From: Candidatus Riflebacteria bacterium HGW-Riflebacteria-1
GTDB taxonomy: Bacteria; Muiribacteriota; Ozemobacteria; Ozemobacterales; Ozemobacteraceae
DNA: 64,000 bases
Direction: 5' to 3'
Assembly: GCA_002839445.1 (NCBI GenBank)
Contig: PGYB01000002.1
Span: forward strand, 124,001 to 188,000
Of the stretch, positions 43,509 to 51,118 are shown piece after piece. A program made the translations under genes and the position numbers. The notes under the pieces are model-generated. The model searched no databases and was not told the DNA's origin. It worked only from the letters and a program-made list of their open reading frames with translations. Numbering within the stretch: the stretch's first letter is position 1; every line of letters starts with the position of its first letter.

Positions 43509-45598
43509 TTTAAATACACCGGTGTCGGGTTTAGTTTGAAAGCGAGCAGTTCGAGATGGTCTGGCTGAGCAGTTGCTTCAAGAGCGAGATTCTGATTGTA
43601 GTAAAGATCAGCGCCGGCAGAGGCATTGGCTATGTCAAACCACTTTGTTGCCACTGCACCTCTTATAACCGGCTTTTCCTTGAGAAAAAGCACGTTGCCG
43701 TTGGCAATCAGCGCAGCATCGATTTTACAGGCGCCAGCGGCAATATTGCCATTGAGAGCAACCAGCTGAAGAGCATGGGCTGGCGTATTGTTCCGCTCAT
43801 CGCCGGGTTTGTTCTGGTAATTGCCGGCATCAATGTCGTTGGCAATCAGGATGTCTCCCTGCTCGAGTATTATTCCGCCATTACTTACTACTTTTATCGG
43901 CTGGTCAACAACAAGCTTCACCTTGGATCGGCTTTTGATAATGATCCAGCCATCAGGATCGAGTGTCGAACTGGACTTGCGATAAATGCCCCGCAGAGCC
44001 AGAATATCAAGCAGCGATGCCTGTAATGCCCCTTTTTTGTTGATTTCTGCCAGTGCCTGGTCGATATCGATACTGAAACAGGCCTTGGCAGGCAATCCTT
44101 GCAGGATACTGTTCAGGGCAGGTATCTGCGTTCCGGCTTTGTATCCGCCCAGATTGACGGGCAATTGCGCCATTTCGCCAATGTCCCGGTTGGCCTGCAT
44201 TACTTTTGCAAACCAGCCGGAAAAATTTTTGTAAGGATCGGCTGTAGTCCGATTGGTTGCAATAAAGGCAAGCGAGGCGTTGTAACCCTGCTGCGTTGCC
44301 TGACTGGCATACTTTTCGCGGTAAACGTTGAGATCTCCCTCATCAAGACCAAGTATTTTTCTGGCTGCGGTTGCAATGCTCGCCAGGCCATTGCGCCCGG
44401 CGATACTGCTGTCATAAGAAATATACTCTGGCCATTGATTTGCAGGCACCCATTGAAATAGTTCAGCCTGAATCAAGCCTTTGGGGCTGGTCTGGTAGCC
44501 GCGGGCCGAAATCATGCCGCGAAAAACCTTGCCGAGAACTATGGTTGGGGTTTGTTGTTTATCGGTTCCATATAGCCGAAAAACCGAATTTCTCGTCATC
44601 CTCAGTTCATCCGGCGTTCCTTTGATAATGTTGAACCAGTGTGCTGGATAAGCGCCGGCGCCAATCTCATCGGCGATGCCTTTGTCCCACTGGACTGTGG
44701 CGACAAGTCCGCTTATGCCATTGTGACTGTAGTTGAAATACGCGGTTTCATAAAACCCGACAAACTGAGCGAGTGCTGTATCCCAGGTTTCGTAAAGGTG
44801 AAAAAACTCGCCAAATTCGTTGGTGCCCTGGGCGAGATTCAATACTGTCGGAGCATTGCCTCCGAAAAACACCCAGCCGACACGGCTTTGAAGATAGGTA
44901 TTAAGATCCATCATGCCCTTGCCGGAAAGTCTGGTGCCGTTGTCGAGAACGATGGGTTTGGCTGAGCCTGCAATACGGTCACCATCAGGCTTTGTTCTGA
45001 CAATGTTAAATCTCCATTTGTCTATGTCAGACTCCGGATTTTCGATGAACAGGTTGAACTTTGACAACAAGGGGATCCAGGCGGATGTTACCTTTACTTT
45101 GCAGGCAAACAAAAACTCGTCATCGATTTTTTTATAGCTGGTGACGATGCGAAGTCTGATAAATCCTTCTTTTTCGCGGGCATCGCGGGCTGACAGGTCA
45201 GAAATAAAATCCTTGTCGTCAACCTGGTAATAAATCGTATATTTTAAATTACCCAGTTCTTTTAACGGCTTTGCCAGTTCTTCGGCGAGTTGTGCAAATC
45301 CAGAATTGCCTCGGTCAAGCACATAGGCGGTTTCTTTTAAATATGGCTTCGGTGAGGCAAGAGCTTTCTTCATACGCCCTCCGTCAGAAGGGTCGTCAGA
45401 GAGAAGGTCGAACTGTATTTTATGAAAAGCTGCAATTGCAAGACCCTGCACGGTTAATTCGACCAGACTCGCTTCCCCGGTTCTGTTTGTCTGTCGGCGG
45501 ATCGAAGATGAAAATCGGTTAAAACCCATGCCGATCATAAAAACGAGGACAAATATTATCAGGACTGTGATAAGAACAGTTCCAAACCTTTTTCGCAT
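43505..45598 (-). CDS. Large PilX-like pilus-associated protein (set 3)
   Basis: The protein opens with MRKRFGTVLITVLIIFVLVF, then a polar helix (FNRFSSSIRRQTNRTGEASL), a PilX/GspK-like membrane stalk. The 697-residue chain then carries a large, beta-rich, aromatic extracytoplasmic region with no recognised domain, ending PVYLK. A repetitive-sounding segment near the C-terminus (ILEQGDILIANDIDAG, LVALNGNIAAGACKID) suggests a beta-helix. Similar size and operon position to the 681-residue protein of set 2 suggest an equivalent role. It begins 3 bases after an OmpA-like gene. A vestige of its start codon lies at 46714-46716. Confidence 0.6.
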   Translation of the reverse strand: MRKRFGTVLITVLIIFVLVFMIGMGFNRFSSSIRRQTNRTGEASLVELTVQGLAIAAFHKIQFDLLSDDPSDGGRMKKALASPKPYLKETAYVLDRGNSGFAQLAEELAKPLKELGNLKYTIYYQVDDKDFISDLSARDAREKEGFIRLRIVTSYKKIDDEFLFACKVKVTSAWIPLLSKFNLFIENPESDIDKWRFNIVRTKPDGDRIAGSAKPIVLDNGTRLSGKGMMDLNTYLQSRVGWVFFGGNAPTVLNLAQGTNEFGEFFHLYETWDTALAQFVGFYETAYFNYSHNGISGLVATVQWDKGIADEIGAGAYPAHWFNIIKGTPDELRMTRNSVFRLYGTDKQQTPTIVLGKVFRGMISARGYQTSPKGLIQAELFQWVPANQWPEYISYDSSIAGRNGLASIATAARKILGLDEGDLNVYREKYASQATQQGYNASLAFIATNRTTADPYKNFSGWFAKVMQANRDIGEMAQLPVNLGGYKAGTQIPALNSILQGLPAKACFSIDIDQALAEINKKGALQASLLDILALRGIYRKSSSTLDPDGWIIIKSRSKVKLVVDQPIKVVSNGGIILEQGDILIANDIDAGNYQNKPGDERNNTPAHALQLVALNGNIAAGACKIDAALIANGNVLFLKEKPVIRGAVATKWFDIANASAGADLYYNQNLALEATAQPDHLELLAFKLNPTPVYLK

Positions 45599-45601
45599 AG
45601 G

Positions 45602-46477
45602 TCAGTCTCTCACAATTTCGATGCGGCGGTTTATTGCCCGACCTGCATCTGTGCTGTTATCGGCAATGGGTCTACTGTGTCCGAAACCGACTGCTTTTAT
45701 TCGCGAACCATTGACACCAGAATTGGCCAGCCACTGCTTAACGCTGTTAGCCCTGTCTTTGGAAAGTCTGAGGTGATATGCAGAGTCTACGGCGCTATCT
45801 TCTGCGGTATGTCCTTCAACGACAATCCTGAGTGTCGGATTCGCTTTAAGCATCATGCTCAGATTGCGAAGCTGTATCTTTGCTTCGGCTTTAAGTACTG
45901 AAGAATATGGCTCGAAGGAAATGTTAAGAGCTGCTCTGCCTGTGGTGGCCAGTTTGGCCAGGTCGGGGGGAATATACTCTGGTTCGTTAACAGGAAGCGT
46001 GTTGAATAGTGGCTTTGGAACTAAATTGGGGTCGGTATTGTTTTTGTCTGCTTTTTTCATCTCCATTGATTCCAGTATAGGAAAGATAACTGGTTGATTT
46101 ACGTTGCCCAGACCTTTGGGAATATCAGCGAACACATCTTGACCTGATTGTATGTAATCATTATAGGCTTTAATCGATGCTGACAATGTGACAGGGTCGC
46201 CGCCTGACAGCCTGATTACCTTGCAGTCAAGCTTCTCAAGGTCGTAGAGTGGAGCGTGATTCGGAGCGGTAAAAATGGTGCCGAGCAGAATGACGTTACT
46301 TCCTTCAGGTATCTCTGATACCGATGAAACAGAGTAGCCTGAAAGCCCCGCATCGTTAGCCATCTGACTGTTTTCAGAACTACCCATGATGCATACTGAC
46401 TGAGCGTACAATGCTGCCGGCAAAAGAAATACCATCAATGACAGAAGAAACTTAAGTCGGGATGAGGAATTTTTCAT
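45602..46477 (-). CDS. OmpA-family periplasmic/outer-membrane protein, copy 1
   Basis: After a signal peptide (FLLSLMVFLLPAALYAQ) come about 150 residues of unknown fold with CIMGSSENSQ and CKVIRLSGGDPVTLSASI. This part resembles the cell-wall-binding repeat type 2 pattern in style (GSNVILLG, RLSGGD). A C-terminal OmpA domain follows (residues about 190-290: ISFEPYSSVLKAEAK, RIVVEGHTAEDSA, LSKDRANSVKQWL, GFGHSRPIADNSTDAGRAINRRIEI), which binds peptidoglycan. It is the first gene of the set 3 pilin operon and has an ECF-type motif upstream. Its paralogue lies 242 bases away. Confidence 0.84.
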   Translation of the reverse strand: MKNSSSRLKFLLSLMVFLLPAALYAQSVCIMGSSENSQMANDAGLSGYSVSSVSEIPEGSNVILLGTIFTAPNHAPLYDLEKLDCKVIRLSGGDPVTLSASIKAYNDYIQSGQDVFADIPKGLGNVNQPVIFPILESMEMKKADKNNTDPNLVPKPLFNTLPVNEPEYIPPDLAKLATTGRAALNISFEPYSSVLKAEAKIQLRNLSMMLKANPTLRIVVEGHTAEDSAVDSAYHLRLSKDRANSVKQWLANSGVNGSRIKAVGFGHSRPIADNSTDAGRAINRRIEIVRD

Positions 46478-46525
46478 CTCGATACCTCACTATTACCCTG
46501 AGCTGCAGAAAAAAAATTGACTTCG

Positions 46526-46560
46526 AATAAGCATTTGTAATCAAACCAGATCAGGTTACA
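46526..46560 (-). promoter_or_regulatory. ECF-type promoter motif, site B (OmpA copy 1 - pilin set 3 operon)
   Basis: Read on the minus strand: TTGTAACC (TGTAACC at 46560-46554), 15 bases, then ACAAATGCTTAT (from 46538). It ends 49 bases before the OmpA-like start codon. Confidence 0.62.
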
Positions 46561-46719
46561 ACTTTATTTTTTCGGATGTTACAGATTTATTGTAGACAGC
46601 TGATTTGTCTGCGTCAAGCAATTAGCAGAAGTATTGCCCGCAAATCGATCTAATTGGCCGGAGGAAGATAGCTGAGAGGGGTTTGAAGTCCAATGGAACG
46701 GAGACTTTTTTCGCATAGG

Positions 46720-47586
46720 TCAGTCTTTCATGATTTCGATACGGCGGTTTTTGGCTTGCCCGGCTGCGTTATCGTTGCTGGCTATTGGTCTGCTACTACC
46801 ATAGCCTATTGTTCTTATTCTAGAAGGATTAATGCCCGAATCAACAAGCCACTGCTTTACACGCTTGGCACGATCTTCCGAAAGAGGGACATTACTTCCA
46901 GCTCCATCATCTGCTGAGTGTCCTTCCACTAAAATTTTAATTGTTGGGTTATTTTTGAGGAGAAGTTTCAGATTTCTCAGCGGCACCAGAGAATCAGGTC
47001 GCAGAACTGAAGAATAGGGTTCAAAATTGATTTCAAGAGCCGCTCTTCCGTTGGTGGCCAAGTTGGCCAGGGCGGGAGGAATATACTCTGGTTCGTTAAC
47101 AGGGATTGTGTTGAATAGAGGCTTCGGTAAGAAATTGGAGTCGGTGTTGTTTTTGTTTGCCTTCTTCAGATCCATTGATTCCAATATCGGGAAGATTACT
47201 GGCTGATTTACGTTGCCGAGTCCTTTGGGAATATCGGCAAAGACACTGTTTCCTGATTGTATGTAGTCATTATAGGCTTTAATTGATGCTGACAATGTGA
47301 CAGGGTCGCCGCCCGCCAATCTGATGACTTTGCAGTCAAGCTTCTCAAGATCGTAAAGCGGAGCGTGACCAGGCGCGGTAAAAATGCTGCCGAGCAGAAT
47401 GACGTTACTACCCTCAGGTATATCCGCTACCGATGAAACATAGTAGCCGGGAAGCCCCGCATCGTTAGCGATCTGACTGTTTTCAGAACTACCCATGATG
47501 CATACTGACTGAGCGCACAATGCTGCCGGCAAAAGAAATACCATCAACGACAGAAGAAACTTAAGTCGGGCTGAGTAATTTTTCAT
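46720..47586 (-). CDS. OmpA-family periplasmic/outer-membrane protein, copy 2
   Basis: This 288-residue paralogue keeps the signal peptide, the N-terminal domain (CIMGSSENSQ, CKVIRLAGGDPV, VFADIPKGLGNVNQPVIFP) and the OmpA domain (INFEPYSSVLRPDSL, KILVEGHSADDGAG, IGYGSSRPIASNDNAAGQAKNRRIEI). The OmpA part has diverged more than the N-terminal part. It has its own upstream ECF-type motif. After its stop only a vestige of the next gene remains, so it is probably transcribed alone or reads into copy 1. Confidence 0.84.
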   Translation of the reverse strand: MKNYSARLKFLLSLMVFLLPAALCAQSVCIMGSSENSQIANDAGLPGYYVSSVADIPEGSNVILLGSIFTAPGHAPLYDLEKLDCKVIRLAGGDPVTLSASIKAYNDYIQSGNSVFADIPKGLGNVNQPVIFPILESMDLKKANKNNTDSNFLPKPLFNTIPVNEPEYIPPALANLATNGRAALEINFEPYSSVLRPDSLVPLRNLKLLLKNNPTIKILVEGHSADDGAGSNVPLSEDRAKRVKQWLVDSGINPSRIRTIGYGSSRPIASNDNAAGQAKNRRIEIMKD

Positions 47587-47634
47587 CTCGATACCTCACT
47601 GTTACCCTTGGCTGCAGAAAGAATTTTGATTTCT

Positions 47635-47669
47635 AATAAGTATTTGTAATCAGGCCAGATCAGGTTACA
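47635..47669 (-). promoter_or_regulatory. ECF-type promoter motif, site C (OmpA copy 2)
   Basis: Minus strand: TTGTAACC (TGTAACC at 47669-47663), 15 bases, then ACAAATACTTAT (from 47647). It is nearly identical to site B by duplication, 49 bases before the start codon. Confidence 0.62.
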
Positions 47670-47736
47670 ATTTTATTTTTCGGATGCTACAGATTTATTG
47701 TAGATGGGGAATTGGTTTGCGTCAAGCTATTGACAA

Positions 47737-47755
47737 CGGAGCTTTCGCAGCTCCG
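47737..47755. other. Short perfect hairpin between divergent motifs C and D
   Basis: CGGAGCT-TTCGC-AGCTCCG forms a 7-bp perfect stem without a following T run. Its place between two divergent promoters suggests an operator or chance rather than a terminator. Confidence 0.4.
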
Positions 47756-47814
47756 GCAAGTGCATTGGCAAGGCTAGGATGCAGGTTTGCGTAAAAAATA
47801 CAAATGAATTAGGA

Positions 47815-47850
47815 TGTAACCCGAGAGCTGCGAGTGACAATTAACTAAGT
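47815..47850 (+). promoter_or_regulatory. ECF-type promoter motif, site D (multidomain wall protein)
   Basis: TGTAACC (47815-47821), 15 bases, then ACAATTAACTAAGT (47837-47850), 34 bases before ATG 47885. It shares the ACTAAGT end with site A. Confidence 0.62.
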
Positions 47851-47884
47851 GGAACTGCATTTTATTTGAATTTTGGAGGCACCA

Positions 47885-49924
47885 ATGCATAGCAAATTGA
47901 ATGCTTTATTTATGCTGATTCTTGCCGCCCTGTTGTTTGCTGGCATCAATTTCTCCTTTGCGGCGACTCCACTGGATTTTCTCAAGGAGTACAATGTCTC
48001 AGGCAACGGCGTCAATTCATATTCCGAGACCACAAAGACCAGGCTCGTGACGTCAGAACTTTCAGACGATTTTATCGTTGGCTACTACATTGAGCCCATG
48101 CAGACTGCTATCAGCACCATTGACTTTGCTAAACTGAAGAAAATCGGTATTACCGACATATATGTAAGAGCAACGACTGACGGTAACAGCGGGGTGATAT
48201 ACACTAAACTGCCGCAATGGAAGGCACGTGCCGATGCTGCCGGTTTAAGAATTCACGCATGGGTCTGGGATGGCTTTTATGGCAAATATGCTAAAGCGGT
48301 GGCTGACATGGGTATCAATATCCTCATGGATATGGAAACTTATGATATGAACAGCAAATTGAGTCAGCTCGCCAACATTCGCGCAAACACCGAAGGGAAA
48401 ATCTTCACTGTTTGCGCCAAGGCTGACGGTATAGATGGCCCACAGGAATATGCGAAAGTCATCAAACACTGCGACTATATCAGTCCCATGCTGTACAAGG
48501 GCGATTACAATCTCTCGCTGGCCAGCATGAAGGCATACGCAAAGAAATACGGAGAGAAGTATCCGATCATAATGTCTCTGGAAACCTACGAATCAGATCG
48601 CAATCCGGTGCCGAAAAGCAACTCCTCACTAATAGCCGAGATAGAAACTGTTCGGCCCTATTGTAAGGGAGTAATTCTGTTCCGGTACGGGCATGTCTCC
48701 AAATTTAGCGGCGGTGTGCCAGTGAGCAGCAGGGGCACTGCATCGCCCGACCCTGTGGCAGTCGAAACAAGCTCAGCTGCAGACGGGTTGCCGCTGAAAA
48801 AAGTAGACCAGAGTGACACCACCCAGAACAAAAGACTGGTTATGACTCTGCAAAAAGCTTTGCAGCAGAGGGGATTTTACACAGGTGCCGCCATTGACGG
48901 ATGGTATGGTCCCGAGACAGAGACCGCGGTGAAGGCTTATCAGAAGAATCAGGGCATGAAAACTACTGGTGTAGCTGACCTTGCACTCATGAAAAAGCTA
49001 ATGACCCGGTCAAAAGTAACCTCGCGTGAAGTCACTGTGAAAAATCCGATCGAAGCGGCTCTGGATAGATTCAAGGTTAAGCCTGAAACCGGCAGGCATA
49101 TTGCTTCTGCTGCCAGCAAAACGATCGACAAACCGGCAGGTATCATACTCAATACCGACGGTCTCTATCGCACAAAAGATGACATCGCCTTTATGGAGAA
49201 GTTCAAGAAGGAACTGGCCTCGAAATATGGCTTGAATGTGGTAATCAGCCCTTATTGCTGCCAGTCTGACAATCATGTTAAAACCATAAAAAACTGCCCG
49301 AAAGGCTATTGGGTGGTTACTGCAGCATCGGGTATCTGTTCCGGCACCTATCGTGACATGATGATAGGCATCAAAAAAGGATATCTCAAAAAGCCCTGGA
49401 AAGACAGAGACATTCAGGGGCTGGTCTTCTTGAATCTCTCGACTCGATATCTGCTGAAAGATGTGAAATACCTGAAAAGAGCCTGGGACGACAATTTTTC
49501 GCCGGCTTCATTCAAGGGCATCGAAAAGCCTTATGACTACCTGATAAACAATGGGTTTTACGTTGTCGAGTCGCCGCTTTATCGGCAGAGACTGCTCGAT
49601 GACCGCCGCGTGCCAGTCCTTGCCGAGCAGATTGCAAGAATTGTGCTTGGTAAAACCACTGCTTCAAAAAGTTCTGACAAATCTCAAAAATTAGAGGTTC
49701 TCAAGCGGGTTCCGAAAAGTTCTGTGTCTGATCCGCAGGTTGTCAGGCTGCAGAAAGCTCTTATTGCCAACGGCTTTTACAAGGACTGCAAGATAGACGG
49801 GTGGTTTGGCCCATATACTGCGCTTGCCGTTATGGAATACGAAAGAGCTGCCGGCCTGCCGGTTACCGGCATCGTCACCGACACTCTGTTCAGGCGCATT
49901 TTGAGTGATGCCGGACACAAATGA
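47885..49924 (+). CDS. Secreted multidomain cell-wall protein: TIM-barrel-like domain, two PG-binding domains
   Basis: After a signal peptide (LILAALLFAGINFSFAA), residues about 60-275 look like a TIM barrel of glycosidase type (FIVGYYIEPM, KIGITDIYVRATTDG, LRIHAWVWDGFY, ILMDMETYDM, DYISPMLYKGDY, GVILFRYGHV). A PG_binding_1 domain follows at about 313-375 (LQKALQQRGFYTG, IDGWYGPETETAVKAYQ). Residues about 416-595 form an unnamed domain with Cys pairs (SPYCCQSDN, ASGICSGTYRDM) and the stretch RAWDDNFSPASFKGIEKP, which I recall from methanogen surface proteins. A second PG-binding domain (IDGWFGPYTALAVMEY) ends the protein. GGAGG precedes ATG 47885. It is likely a wall-degrading or wall-anchored enzyme. 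Confidence 0.72.
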   Translation: MHSKLNALFMLILAALLFAGINFSFAATPLDFLKEYNVSGNGVNSYSETTKTRLVTSELSDDFIVGYYIEPMQTAISTIDFAKLKKIGITDIYVRATTDGNSGVIYTKLPQWKARADAAGLRIHAWVWDGFYGKYAKAVADMGINILMDMETYDMNSKLSQLANIRANTEGKIFTVCAKADGIDGPQEYAKVIKHCDYISPMLYKGDYNLSLASMKAYAKKYGEKYPIIMSLETYESDRNPVPKSNSSLIAEIETVRPYCKGVILFRYGHVSKFSGGVPVSSRGTASPDPVAVETSSAADGLPLKKVDQSDTTQNKRLVMTLQKALQQRGFYTGAAIDGWYGPETETAVKAYQKNQGMKTTGVADLALMKKLMTRSKVTSREVTVKNPIEAALDRFKVKPETGRHIASAASKTIDKPAGIILNTDGLYRTKDDIAFMEKFKKELASKYGLNVVISPYCCQSDNHVKTIKNCPKGYWVVTAASGICSGTYRDMMIGIKKGYLKKPWKDRDIQGLVFLNLSTRYLLKDVKYLKRAWDDNFSPASFKGIEKPYDYLINNGFYVVESPLYRQRLLDDRRVPVLAEQIARIVLGKTTASKSSDKSQKLEVLKRVPKSSVSDPQVVRLQKALIANGFYKDCKIDGWFGPYTALAVMEYERAAGLPVTGIVTDTLFRRILSDAGHK

Positions 49925-49934
49925 CAACCGGTGC

Positions 49935-49940
49935 TATAAT
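49935..49940 (+). promoter_or_regulatory. Possible -10 box of the gene at 49977
   Basis: TATAAT with CGGACA 17 bases upstream (49912-49917), 37 bases before the start codon; a plausible but unproven sigma-70 promoter. Confidence 0.4.
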
Positions 49941-49976
49941 AATTTGCGATAAAGGTGCCAATTCAAGGGAGGTAAT

Positions 49977-51050
49977 ATGAAATACTTTGTGATTACACTG
50001 TTTATAATGGCTTCGTCTTTGGCTTTTGCTGCCGGGGAAACAGCCATGAATCCAGACAGCATAGTAATAGAAATCACTGCCGCTGACTGTGACCCTGATC
50101 ACGCTGAGTCGTTACTCATGGATTTTGCAGACAAAAGGATCGTGATACAGGATCTTGGCTCAGGACGTCTGGTAGTTGCTGACAGCGAATCTGGAAGCAA
50201 ACAGACCATTTATGTATTCCCTGAAATGCTGCTGTCGTTCTATTTTGCCGATTCCGGTTCGGTCTACGCTCTTACCCGCATGGGTGTCGCGGAATTTAAC
50301 GGTCTGGTTGAAGCAACAGTATGGCTGCAGCAGGAAAAGTCTGCCGAACTGAAGACGGTAGAATTGCAGAAAATCGATTTGTCGCAGGCGCGTTTCGATT
50401 ATCGTTTGCTGGTTGATAAGACTGGTAAAATGGCAGTATGGAACAGGTCAGAGTCTTTGCTGCAGGTGTTTGGCAGCGATGGCAGCTTTATTGATGCTTT
50501 TCCTTGTCAGAACAACCCGGTTATGACTGGTCGCGATTCGTTTATCTCTTCATACTTTTCTCCAGATTTTGCTGCGCGGCTTATCGAAACCGGCTTTAGC
50601 AGACCAGTCGCTAATGGCGAGCAGAAAGAAGTCGACAGCCTGCTTGTAGAATTGAAGAAAGCCGGTGAATTTCACCTTCTTTCATTCGATGATGCCAGCA
50701 AAACCTTTAAGGGGGTGCTGTTGCCGCCGCCACTCGAAAATCTTGCTTTGGAAGATGAAGTTCACGAAGCCACGGATGATGATCAGGCAATTGAAGGTGT
50801 TGTAGTCGCGCAGGATTCTGTCGAAGCTGTCGATTCAGCCGATCCCGACCCGGCGTTGATACTTTATTGCAGTGTCGATACAGCAGGCAACGTCAACCAG
50901 CTTATGCACTTCCTCGACAATTCTTTTTCAGACAAAGTCAAAGAGCAAGATGGTGTCGTTTACCACCTTGTTCCAAGCTATGAATCAGCAACTGACTCGA
51001 TTTTTCTCAGTGGCCTGCAGGTAATGAAGTATCATCCCGAGAAAAAATAA
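49977..51050 (+). CDS. Secreted protein of unknown function
   Basis: I do not recognise this 357-residue protein. It has a signal peptide (VITLFIMASSLAFAAG). The mature part has short repeated strand patterns (GSGRLVVADSESGSK, VDKTGKMAVWNRSESLLQVFGSDGSFIDAF) that may form a beta-propeller-like fold, then a long acidic segment (EDEVHEATDDDQAIEG). GGGAGG lies just before the ATG. It sits between two wall-active proteins on the same strand, so a role at the cell surface is likely but unproven. Confidence 0.6.
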   Translation: MKYFVITLFIMASSLAFAAGETAMNPDSIVIEITAADCDPDHAESLLMDFADKRIVIQDLGSGRLVVADSESGSKQTIYVFPEMLLSFYFADSGSVYALTRMGVAEFNGLVEATVWLQQEKSAELKTVELQKIDLSQARFDYRLLVDKTGKMAVWNRSESLLQVFGSDGSFIDAFPCQNNPVMTGRDSFISSYFSPDFAARLIETGFSRPVANGEQKEVDSLLVELKKAGEFHLLSFDDASKTFKGVLLPPPLENLALEDEVHEATDDDQAIEGVVVAQDSVEAVDSADPDPALILYCSVDTAGNVNQLMHFLDNSFSDKVKEQDGVVYHLVPSYESATDSIFLSGLQVMKYHPEKK

Positions 51051-51052
51051 CT

Positions 51053-51084
51053 TGTAACCGGCTGAGTTTGGCAGACAAGTAAGT
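51053..51084 (+). promoter_or_regulatory. ECF-type promoter motif, site E (transglutaminase-like protein)
   Basis: TTGTAACC (TGTAACC at 51053-51059), 15 bases, then ACAAGTAAGT (51075-51084), 34 bases before the start codon of the transglutaminase-like gene. Confidence 0.6.
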
Positions 51085-51118
51085 AACAGAGGTTAATTTT
51101 GGAAAGCGAGGGAAGAAT

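Larger units (their letters stand above)
45588..46623. repeat. Tandem duplication unit 1 (OmpA-like gene and promoter)
   Basis: This segment and 46705-47731 are diverged copies in direct orientation. Both hold an OmpA-like gene with its upstream ECF-type motif, and both reach into the first codons of the downstream pilin-like gene (CTTTTTCGCATAGGTCAGTC against CTTTTTTCGCATAGGTCAGTC). Confidence 0.78.
46705..47731. repeat. Tandem duplication unit 2 (OmpA-like gene and promoter)
   Basis: Second copy of the unit at 45588-46623. Its left end retains a vestigial start (minus-strand ATG at 46716-46714 followed by CGAAAAAAG) of the pilin-like gene that follows copy 1, showing that the duplication breakpoint fell just inside that gene. 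Confidence 0.75.

Noticed and set aside
44274..44305. TGTAACC-N15-ACTGG match on the plus strand
   Set aside because: It lies inside the set 3 PilX-like gene, on the opposite strand and far from any start codon; the second half also departs from the pattern.
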